A DNA stretch of 64,000 nt from NCBI GenBank assembly GCA_963835935.1, contig CAWIHK010000005.1:1-64000 (forward strand), in the 5' to 3' direction. The notes below the pieces were generated by a model that did not search any database, had not been told where the DNA came from, and saw nothing but the letters and a program-made list of their open reading frames with translations. The first letter of the stretch is position 1. Every line of letters begins with the position of its first letter. The translations under genes and the position numbers were made by a program. Positions 1 through 8,348 of this stretch are shown here, piece after piece. The stretch is from CAWIHK01 sp963835935 (GTDB lineage: Bacteria; Bacteroidota; Ignavibacteria; UBA10030; CAVZMI01).

Positions 1-1225
1 CCCGGAGTTGATTCACTTATGAATATCTGGAAAAACGTAAATCAATGTTCAAATAAACCGGACACGGTTTATAATTTAAACGGAGTTATCGGCCGAGAAT
101 GGTTAGCTCCGGGTACCGGCGCTGATCTTTGTACAATACATTTATAGCCGCGGCGGACATGCGTGGTTGATCTCCCCTCTTAATTGCGCCGACCTCGTCG
201 TCGATTTTCTTTATACACATCCAAAACGACAAGCTAATGTAATATTAAACTCACCGTCAAATACATACTTCGACGCTTATTCAAATATCCAGTTGAGCGC
301 TTTAGTTCAATCGAGTATACCGGCGACAAAAGTCGAGTTTTATGCTAACTCGGATAAATTATACGAAAGCTCTCTTCCACCTTATTTATTTCTCTGGAAT
401 AATATTCAACCCGACGACTACATAATCTACGCAAAAGCTTTTTTTGCCGATGGAACAAGTGTGATCTCATCGAATCTTAAACTGGTACATGCTATGTCGC
501 CAAATGTTGCACTTCATAAACCGGCTGAGTGTTCTGCAATCGAGAGTAATTTATATCCAAAAGAAAATGCCTTTGACGGTGATTTCATTCGATGGTCAAC
601 TCCCTTCAGTGATCCTCAATGGATTTCAGTAGACATTCAGGGAATTTACCGAATTAATAGTGTTACCCTTTTCTGGGAAACAGCGTATGGATTTGCTTAT
701 AATATCGATGTCTCGCAAGACAAAAAAACATGGACAACCGTTTACACTGCTACATCGGGAAATGGAGGTACTGAATATATCTCTTTCCCTCCGATTGAAA
801 CTCGATATGTAAGAATGTACGGAATCAAGCGTGGAACTCCATACGGTTATTCATTGTGGGAATTTCAGATCCATGGGGATTTTATCAGAGATGTTTCTGT
901 TTCAAATAAAACAGTCAATAAACATCTTCTGAATATGACAATTATACCAAATCCATCTTCTTCAAGTAATCAATCTTCTGGAATAAATTCAGGAACGGTT
1001 ATTCATTATTGTATTCCGAAGGATGAACAGGTTGAGTTGATTATCTACAATATCAATGGGCAGAAGATTTGCAGCCTTCTCAAAGCCGACGAGATGACCG
1101 GAGAACATACTGTAACATGGAACGGTAGAGATGATTCCAGTCATGTGGTTTCGAGCGGAGTATATATTTGTCGTTTACGAACTCCGGAGGGTGAAAAGTC
1201 GAGCAAAATTATTTTGACAAAATAA
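1..1225 (+). pseudogene. Esterase / discoidin / sorting-domain protein, 5'-truncated by window and frameshifted
   Basis: This is the C-terminal part of a secreted CE1/PHB-depolymerase-like esterase, closely related to the intact genes at 2827-4656 and 55802-58252. The first 130 bases read, in frame 1, the stretch before the catalytic His (REWLAPGTGAD) and then hit TAG at 145-147. From base 131 the reading continues in frame 2 with YSRGGHAW, which contains the expected catalytic His. Removing one T from the run at 128-130 restores a continuous frame. Downstream come an Ig-like linker, an F5/8 type C (discoidin) domain near 510-890, and a FlgD-like sorting domain ending SSKIILTK. The signal peptide and nucleophile Ser would lie before the window. 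An in-frame ATG at 167 exists but would give a protein with no catalytic domain. It is either a real pseudogene or a one-base assembly error. Confidence 0.8.
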
Positions 1226-1360
1226 AAGTTGCAAACAAATTTGGAAAATATTTTCGAACCTTGCAGTTGTTCAGGAATTATGCTACTTTTCCCAAGGGTT
1301 TTTATGTGATTCTTGATACTTTTTGGCGAAAACCGATTTTTGTCAACAGGGTAAACTATT

Positions 1361-2446
1361 ATGACACTAAATATCTATAACGTAATCAGCATCATTGCGA
1401 TTTTCCAATCTGCCTTCTTGTCCGCATTTTTCTTCCAGCACCGGAAAGGAATAATCACAAGCAATAGAATCTTCGGAACGATACTGGTAATTTTCGCGCT
1501 TTATGTTGCTTATATTTTTACGATGAGTATGGGTGCAGGCACAATATTTATGAAACACTACAGCATCATATACCTTATGAGCCAAATTTCATTTTTATTT
1601 GGCCAATTGTTATTCTTCTATATAAAATCGGTTATCAATGTAGAATTTCAAATTCATCGGAGAGATGCTCTCCATTTTATTCCATTTTTTGCTGCGATGG
1701 CATTTTTATTCATAAGAACAAATTTCTTAGAAATAAATGTGCATTGGCAATCTTCTTTCCGTGTAATTGGAAGTATCGCAGTGCTTGTTCATATTTTGAC
1801 TTATATCGTAGCTGCCATTATCCTGTTGAGACCCAAGATAAAATCTTTCTTTTCACCAATCGATGAACCCCGTCTTGCCTGGTTGCGTATGGTTTTATGC
1901 GGATACATTGTAGTTTGGCTCATGCAATTACACATATTTGTGGCTATCGATCTCTGGAAATTGTATAACCTCTGCCCTTATTCCGATACACTTCTTTTAA
2001 CCGTATTGTTCATTTTATTCAATTGTACAGTTTTCATCGGGTTAAAAAAGCCGGAAATATTCTCTTTCACAAAAAAATATCAGGGCTTTGATCTTAAGGA
2101 ATCGGATAAGGAATTATATAAAAGAAAACTACTATCGCTGATGGAACAACAAAAAATCTATCTCGATCCATCATTAACACTGACAAATGTTTCGAAAAAA
2201 CTCCTCGTCTCGGTTCCGTATCTATCGCGTATTGTGAACGAATCTTTCAACGCCAACTTTTGTGACTTCATCAACCAATATCGAATAGAAGAGAGTAAGC
2301 GGCTTTTGAAACAACTTCCAATAAATAATAAAACAATTCTCGCAGTTGCTTATGAATCGGGATTCAATTCAAAATCATCATTCAATACAGCATTTAAAAG
2401 ACAAACCGGGATGACACCTACAAAGTTTGTAAAACTTAATTCTTGA
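1361..2446 (+). CDS. AraC-family transcriptional regulator with membrane-embedded N-terminus
   Basis: The protein has 361 residues. Residues 1 to about 235 form roughly seven hydrophobic segments, and the C-terminal 105 residues are an AraC/XylS double helix-turn-helix. The second HTH is recognisable (ILAVAYESGFNSKSSFNTAF, then the family ending TGMTPTKFVK). Regulators of this build are common in Bacteroidota and are assumed to sense a signal at the membrane, with the ligand usually unknown. The gene stands alone between two related secreted-esterase genes, so control of those genes is a reasonable guess from position only. No strong Shine-Dalgarno is seen before ATG 1361, but the hydrophobic N-terminus fits this start. 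Confidence 0.88.
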   Translation: MTLNIYNVISIIAIFQSAFLSAFFFQHRKGIITSNRIFGTILVIFALYVAYIFTMSMGAGTIFMKHYSIIYLMSQISFLFGQLLFFYIKSVINVEFQIHRRDALHFIPFFAAMAFLFIRTNFLEINVHWQSSFRVIGSIAVLVHILTYIVAAIILLRPKIKSFFSPIDEPRLAWLRMVLCGYIVVWLMQLHIFVAIDLWKLYNLCPYSDTLLLTVLFILFNCTVFIGLKKPEIFSFTKKYQGFDLKESDKELYKRKLLSLMEQQKIYLDPSLTLTNVSKKLLVSVPYLSRIVNESFNANFCDFINQYRIEESKRLLKQLPINNKTILAVAYESGFNSKSSFNTAFKRQTGMTPTKFVKLNS

Positions 2447-2599
2447 TTAATGTCCTCCGTTTTATTATGTACTAAATTATAAATTCGGTCGAAATCCTTT
2501 CCTAATTTTGTTTTATTTACTATCGCTATTCACTGCAATTGTCATTCATTCTAACAAAAATCGATGAGGCGAAAAACATGAATATGACCATTGCAGTGT

Positions 2600-2722
2600 C
2601 CAGAAATATAAACTGATTATCTAATATTAACGGCTAGAAGATTTGCAGCCTTCTCAGAGCGATGAGAAGACTGGAGATCACGTTATACGACAAAACGATA
2701 AAGATGATTCCAGTCGTGTATT
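2600..2722 (+). pseudogene. Degenerate remnant of a sorting-domain coding sequence
   Basis: The 380-bp gap between the AraC gene and the next esterase is not empty. From about 2600 to 2722 the DNA matches the sorting-domain region of the two flanking esterase genes. Shared blocks include AGAAGATTTGCAGCCTTCTC (2636-2655) and GATGATTCCAGTCGTG (2703-2718). Small deletions and a TAG at 2634-2636 break the frame. This looks like the relic of a third copy, or of a duplicated 3' end, left by recombination between paralogues. The rest of 2447-2826 shows nothing recognisable; the sequence just upstream of 2827 presumably holds the next gene's promoter. Confidence 0.7.
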
Positions 2723-2826
2723 TTTCCGAAATCGAATCATTTTTGTTTCCACAATGAAGTGAATTGATAAAAATAATTGTAATAGATTTTTTAAATAATC
2801 TTAACCTTTATTAAAATGGAAAACAT

Positions 2827-4656
2827 ATGAAAAAACTTATTATATTGGTCTCGCTCTTCATTTTTTTCTGTGAACTTTCTGCCCAGGAATACTCCTTTGT
2901 TTATGACGGAATAAATAGATCATATATAGTTCACGTGCCATCAAGTTATGACGGTTCAAAACCCTACTCTCTCATTCTGGCACTACATGGATATAATACT
3001 GACCCTTCTAATTTTTCAACCACGTACACTGCCTCGGGATTTCAGGATCCCAGACGCGCGGAAGCATTTGAATACATCGTCGTCTTCCCGTATGGATCAG
3101 TAGAAAATGGAAATCGCGGATGGAATATTGGCCAAGGTTCCGGATTTAGTACAGATGATGTTGGTTTTATCTCATCTCTTATTGATACGATGAAGTCACG
3201 ATACAATATCAATTCCAATAAAATATTTGCAACCGGCCACTCAAATGGTGCATTCATGTGCTACCGATTGGCAGTGGAATTATCGAATAAAATTGCCGCA
3301 GTCGCACCTGTTGAAGGATTACTCGATGTTGCAGGCCTGGAAGACAAAATTAAAAAACCGATTCCAATATTGCACATTCATGCATTGAACGATCCCACCG
3401 TTCCTTATACCGGTATGGCTGGATTCGCGCCGGGGGTCGATTCATTAATGAAAATTTGGAAACATCACAATCAATGTGTAGACATACCGGATACAATTTG
3501 TAATCAACCGGGGGTTATCGGTTACGAATGGAGAGCGCCTGCCACTGGAGCCGATGTGGCATTATATCAATTCACATATGGCGGCCACTCCTGGTTATCA
3601 AATCCATTAAATTCCACGGATCTTGTTATCGATTTTTTCTATAATCATCCGAAATTGATGGCGTTGAAAATGGCATCGCCTGCAAATAATACAACATATC
3701 CACTTCATAGTAATATTGAGATAAGTGCAACACCCAAATCGACCGAAGTCTTTGCAAAAATAATTTTTTATGCGAACCAATCCATTTTGAGCGACATCGA
3801 AAATCCACCTTACACACTGACCTGGAATGATGCGCCAGCAGGTGGTTATGCAGTATACGCGAAAGGGATTTATTCAACAGGTGATACTGTACTTTCAATG
3901 CAACCCTCGTACATTAACGTATTACTGCCGAATATTGCAGTTGGCAAACCGACGGAATGTTCTGCAATCGAGAATACTTCTTATCCGGCTCAAAATGTAA
4001 CCGACGGTAATTTCGGTACGCGCTGGTCCACTCCATTCAGCGATCCGCAATGGATTTCAATTGATCTGCAGGATACTTGTATCATTAAAGGCGTGACATT
4101 ATTCTGGGAAGCTGCATACGGGGTCGCATATAGCATTGATGTATCGTCAGATGACTTGAACTGGAAGACTGTCTATTCAACTGCGTATGGAGACGGAGGA
4201 ACTGATGATATTTCATTCTCTCCGATTGAAGACCGATACATCAGAATGTACGGAACTAAACGAAGTACAGCGTATGGATATTCTTTGTGGGAGTTTCAGG
4301 TACATGGTGATCTGGTAAATCGCAATTCAGTTTCAGGATCGAACAAAATCAATTCGCAGTTGGATATAGGTTCTTCGCCAAATCCATTTTCAATCGGTGG
4401 TGGTACTTCGAACAACGGATCGGGTGTAACAATCCGTTACAATGTCCCGAAAGATGGACATGTTGAATTGATTATTTATAATATAAACGGCCAGAAGATT
4501 TGCAGACTTCTTAAAGCCGATGAGAAGACCGGGGAACACACAGTAAGATGGAACGGTAAAGATGATTCCAATCGTGCGGTTTCGAGCGGAGTATATATCT
4601 GCAGTTTACGAACTCCGGAGGGTGAAAAGTCGAATAAAATTATTTTAACGAAATAA
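2827..4656 (+). CDS. Secreted CE1/PHB-depolymerase-like esterase with discoidin and C-terminal sorting domain
   Basis: The protein has 609 residues. Residues 1-20 are a signal peptide ending in SAQ. Residues 21 to about 275 form an alpha/beta-hydrolase of the LpqC/feruloyl-esterase/PHB-depolymerase type. The nucleophile elbow GHSNG places Ser139, with probable Asp189 in HALNDPTVPY and His254 in GGHSW. An Ig-like segment follows (about 275-365), then an F5/8 type C carbohydrate-binding domain (about 370-500) and a FlgD-Ig-like sorting domain ending NKIILTK. The family hydrolyses ester bonds in polysaccharide side chains or polyesters; the substrate here cannot be told. The sorting domain implies type IX export and surface attachment. 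It is paralogous to the broken gene at 1-1225 and to 55802-58252. Confidence 0.88.
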   Translation: MKKLIILVSLFIFFCELSAQEYSFVYDGINRSYIVHVPSSYDGSKPYSLILALHGYNTDPSNFSTTYTASGFQDPRRAEAFEYIVVFPYGSVENGNRGWNIGQGSGFSTDDVGFISSLIDTMKSRYNINSNKIFATGHSNGAFMCYRLAVELSNKIAAVAPVEGLLDVAGLEDKIKKPIPILHIHALNDPTVPYTGMAGFAPGVDSLMKIWKHHNQCVDIPDTICNQPGVIGYEWRAPATGADVALYQFTYGGHSWLSNPLNSTDLVIDFFYNHPKLMALKMASPANNTTYPLHSNIEISATPKSTEVFAKIIFYANQSILSDIENPPYTLTWNDAPAGGYAVYAKGIYSTGDTVLSMQPSYINVLLPNIAVGKPTECSAIENTSYPAQNVTDGNFGTRWSTPFSDPQWISIDLQDTCIIKGVTLFWEAAYGVAYSIDVSSDDLNWKTVYSTAYGDGGTDDISFSPIEDRYIRMYGTKRSTAYGYSLWEFQVHGDLVNRNSVSGSNKINSQLDIGSSPNPFSIGGGTSNNGSGVTIRYNVPKDGHVELIIYNINGQKICRLLKADEKTGEHTVRWNGKDDSNRAVSSGVYICSLRTPEGEKSNKIILTK

Positions 4657-4739
4657 GAAAAAGAATCCAATTAAAATTTATCGTAAAGCAGGATCCAAAA
4701 AAAACAACCATTAATGTCCTTTTATATTTGAGGTAATGT

Positions 4740-6846
4740 ATGAAAACTATTTTTAAATTCTTATTAGTATTGATTTTAATATTTATTAATCCAATCGCTT
4801 TATTTTCTCAATGGGTGCAGACTAACGGTCCCCACGGCGGTTATGTCTACACCCTCGCTTATAATGGGACGGACCTCCTCGCAGGTACTTTAAGTGGAAT
4901 TTTTCTTAGTACAAACAACGGTACGAGTTGGACATCTGCCAACTCCAATATAACTAACATTTACGGGGTCTCTTCTATCGCCGTAAACGGAACGTCGATT
5001 TTCGCTAGCACGCAAGATGGAGTCTATCTGTCCACGAATAAAGGATCAAGCTGGGTAGCTATTGATAGCGGGTTGAATATCAATGTGTATGATTTTACAG
5101 TTAATGTTCTTGCAATTAACGGGACAAACCTTTTTGCTGGTGGAGAAAGTGGTAGTGTCTTCCTATCAACCGACAACGGCAAAAGCTGGACCGCGGTCAA
5201 TTCAGGTTTGCCGTATTCAGAATATCCGATCTTTTGCTTTTATCGGATCAAGTGTGTTTGTAGGAACTAATCGCGGTGTTTATCTCTCCATCAACAACGG
5301 GAAGAGTTGGACTGAGACTGACTCGGGAATAGGAAATTTTGATGTTATGTCTCTTGCTGTGAATGGATCCAGTCTTTTCGCGGGCACTTCTTGCGGTGTT
5401 TTTCGTTCCACCGACAACGGTTCTTCTTGGACGGATGTCAGTTCAGGACTGCCGGACAATATTTCTTCTGGGCCACCACACACGTATGTAGAGAGCCTTG
5501 TTTTTAAGGGGTCCACTCTCTATGCAGGTACTTTCTCAGGAATTTTTCGATCTACAGACAATGGAACAAGCTGGACTGAGGTCAACAATGGCCTTATGAA
5601 TTATTATGTTCGATCTTTGATTGTTAATGGAACAAATCTTATTGCTGGCACTGAAGGTGGTGTCTTTCTCTCCTCAAACGATGGAGCAAGCTGGAATGAG
5701 GTGAGCAGTGGTCTACCTTGTGATCAGGTTAGGTCCTTGGCTGTTAGAGGAACAGACCTATATGCAGGTACGTCTCGCAGTGTTTTTCTTACTACGAATA
5801 AGGGTGGAAGTTGGACTGCCCTTAGATCAGGTTTGCCTTACAATTATGTTTGGTGTCTTGCTATCGACGGACCAAACCTTTTCGCCGGGACTTATCTAAA
5901 TGGAATCTTTCTGTCTACAAATAACGGTACGAGCTGGACTGCTGTCGACTCTGGTTTGACATATACAGATATCAGGTCGCTTGTCGTCACCGAAAAAGGT
6001 ATCTTCGCGGGGGTTCTTGGCGGTGGTGTCTTTTATTCTACGAATAATGGTTCAAATTGGACAGATGTAAACTCAAATTTATCGAATATTGGCGTCTTAG
6101 CTATTGCTATCAACGGACGAAGTTTCTTCGCGGGGACTATGGGCGGTGGCATTTTTCATTCTATCGACAATTGCCTTAGTTGGAGTCAGGCAGACTCGGG
6201 GTTAACGGATTCTGTCGTCAATTGCTTTGCTTTTGATGGATCTAATCTCTATGCAGGTACGTACGATAGTGGAGTATTCAGATCTACCGATGACGGGACA
6301 TGTTGGAGTAAGGTAAGTTCAGGAATAACAAACTCCAATATCACGTCAATTGCTGTAGTCGGAACTAGTATCTTTGTGGGAGCTTTCGATGGTGGTCCCT
6401 TTCTATCTACCAACAACGGTCAAAGTTGGACTGCAGTAAGCGACGGACTTCCGAATACTGGAATATCTTCTTTTGCCGTCATCGATACAAATCTCTTTGT
6501 TGGTACTTTTACTGCGGGGGTCTGGCGTCGTCCTCTTTGTGAAATGCTTACTGCGATCAACGAAAAGCCGTATAAAAATCCAACTGGCTTTGTTCTTCGA
6601 CAGAATTATCCAAATCCATTCAATCCATCGACGACTATTTCATTCAGCATTCCTACAAAATCATTTGTCAAACTGAAGATATTTGATCTGATGGGACGAG
6701 AAGTTACATCGCTTGTTTCCGAAACATTATCAGCAGGAAATTATAAACGGCAATGGAATGCAGGATCAATTCCGAGTGGTGTATATTTTTATCAATTATC
6801 CGCGAAAAGTTTCATGGAAACAAAAAAACTTCTTCTACTCAAGTAG
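4740..6846 (+). pseudogene. Secreted BNR/sortilin-type beta-propeller protein, frameshifted
   Basis: The gene starts at ATG 4740 with a signal peptide ending in LFSQ and encodes many repeats of about 40 residues with the Asp-box pattern STNNGxSW. It ends with a sorting domain containing NYPNPFNPSTTISF and finishing in KKLLLLK. Frame 1 runs into TAA at 5268-5270, but the propeller continues from about 5224 in the next frame with IRSFAFIGSSVF. Deleting one A in GAATAT at 5220-5225 would give SDIRSF, which matches the later repeat containing TDIRSL. So one extra base breaks an otherwise full-length gene of about 700 codons. Such propellers resemble photosystem II assembly factor-like and sialidase-type repeats and are usually surface or extracellular. 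The break may be real or an assembly error. Confidence 0.82.
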
Positions 6847-6883
6847 AACATATAACGAATTTTCAAATTGAGGAATAATATTT

Positions 6884-8233
6884 ATGAAAACGATGTTTCA
6901 ATTTTTTGTCTTGGTGATTGTTATAATGATAATTCCAGCGACTTCATTCTCGCAATGGGAACAGCTCAACGGACAATTTACCGCCGATATTCAATGCTTT
7001 GCTGCCAGTACAAATCCAGCCGACACAACAAAGACTTATATCTTTGCAGGTACATGGGGCAATGGAATTTTTCGTTCAACTGATGACGGTCAAAGTTGGG
7101 CTCAAATCGATTCCGGCTTAACAAACTTATTCATAAATAAGCTTGCCGTAATTGGTTCGGATTTATATGCGGGGACTGAAAATGGTCTGTTCCTTTCTAA
7201 AAACAACGGTGCAATTTGGTTTGAAATTGATTCCGGTCTATCAAACAAAACTGTCTATTCTATCATTAAAACACCATCAGCCACTGATTCTCTCAAGACG
7301 AATTTATTCGCAGGCACATGGGGCGATGGAATTTTTCTTTCCCAAAATGACGGAACAAGTTGGACTCAGGTCGATTCGGGTTTGACGGATTGGAATATCT
7401 ATTCTATTGTCACTACTCCTTCAACATTTGGAGCTGGCACTCCAAATATTTTCGCAGGATCGTATGGCGGTGGAATATTTCTTTCTACCAACAACGGAAC
7501 AAGCTGGACTGCGGTCAACAAAGGTATAACATGCAGAACTATAACTGATCTGGTTACATGCCCTGTCGTTGGAGGGACAGGTGGGATAAATATTTATGCG
7601 ATCGCTTATGGATTTGGTTTGTTTTTTTCCACCAACAATGGCAAAAATTGGGCTTCAATGATTGTGGGTTCAGGGACCTCAGATTGTACGTCTTTTATTG
7701 TCAATTCAAGCATTGGTGGGACAAATTTCTTTGTGGGTTCATGGGGTGATGGGGTATTGATGTCCACTAATTATGGTAAACAATGGAATGATGTCAACTC
7801 AGGTCTATCCAACACACGTGTCTTGTCTCTATGCGTCAGTGGGAAATATCTCTTTGCTGGAACGACTGGCCATGGTATTTGGCGCCGGCCATTGTCAGAT
7901 ATGAATACCGGGATACAGAATACACAAAACACAAGTCCTCATTGTTTTAAGCTTAATCAAAATTATCCAAATCCGTTTAATCCGACAACAACTATTTCAT
8001 TTAGTCTTCCGTCAAGATCATTTGTTTCATTGAAAGTATTTGATGCTCTTGGAAGAGAAGTTTCAACTTTGGTTTCAGAAGAATTGCCCACGGGTAATTA
8101 TTCGCGAGTGTGGAATGCAGAGAAATTATCAAGCGGCGTTTATTTCTATCGATTGTCCGCTTCGCCAATCGCGAAGCGAGGCGAGTCCGCAGGATCATTC
8201 ACCGAAACGAAAAAATTAATACTGCAGAAATAG
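6884..8233 (+). CDS. Secreted BNR-repeat beta-propeller protein with C-terminal sorting domain
   Basis: The protein has 449 residues. It has a signal peptide ending in SFSQ, then about seven Asp-box-like repeats (STDDGQSW, STNNGTSW and similar) predicted to form a propeller, then a sorting domain from about residue 365 with NYPNPFNPTTTISF. It is a shorter paralogue of the adjacent frameshifted gene and starts 37 bp after it, so the two probably form a tandem duplication and one transcription unit. No catalytic residues are evident; binding or scaffolding at the surface is plausible but not shown. Near the C-terminus ten extra residues (SPIAKRGESA) interrupt the sorting domain; they are encoded by a hairpin-bearing 30-bp insertion described separately. 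Confidence 0.85.
   Translation: MKTMFQFFVLVIVIMIIPATSFSQWEQLNGQFTADIQCFAASTNPADTTKTYIFAGTWGNGIFRSTDDGQSWAQIDSGLTNLFINKLAVIGSDLYAGTENGLFLSKNNGAIWFEIDSGLSNKTVYSIIKTPSATDSLKTNLFAGTWGDGIFLSQNDGTSWTQVDSGLTDWNIYSIVTTPSTFGAGTPNIFAGSYGGGIFLSTNNGTSWTAVNKGITCRTITDLVTCPVVGGTGGINIYAIAYGFGLFFSTNNGKNWASMIVGSGTSDCTSFIVNSSIGGTNFFVGSWGDGVLMSTNYGKQWNDVNSGLSNTRVLSLCVSGKYLFAGTTGHGIWRRPLSDMNTGIQNTQNTSPHCFKLNQNYPNPFNPTTTISFSLPSRSFVSLKVFDALGREVSTLVSEELPTGNYSRVWNAEKLSSGVYFYRLSASPIAKRGESAGSFTETKKLILQK
8155..8190 (+). repeat. 30-bp palindromic insertion with 6-bp direct repeats inside a coding region
   Basis: GTCCGC occurs at 8155-8160 and again at 8185-8190, exactly 30 bp apart. Between them is a perfect 8-bp hairpin, CGCTTCGC at 8158-8165 and GCGAAGCG at 8171-8178, with a 5-nt loop. 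Compared with the sister gene ending at 6846 (LSAKSF at this place), the segment adds ten residues without changing frame. The pattern resembles a small palindromic element with a target duplication, though slippage-type duplication is an alternative. Confidence 0.7.
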
Positions 8234-8348
8234 CATTAAATGACACAGTTCGCTTAATTCGGAATCCATTTTCGAGGAAAATCAGCCTCCCAAATCGTTA
8301 TGTGGTATGTAATATTCTTTTCATTGAAAAGAGATTTTTCTATTTTTA

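Noticed and set aside
5215..5230. Programmed ribosomal frameshifting in the propeller gene
   Set aside because: No slippery heptamer or strong downstream structure; a single extra base fits better.
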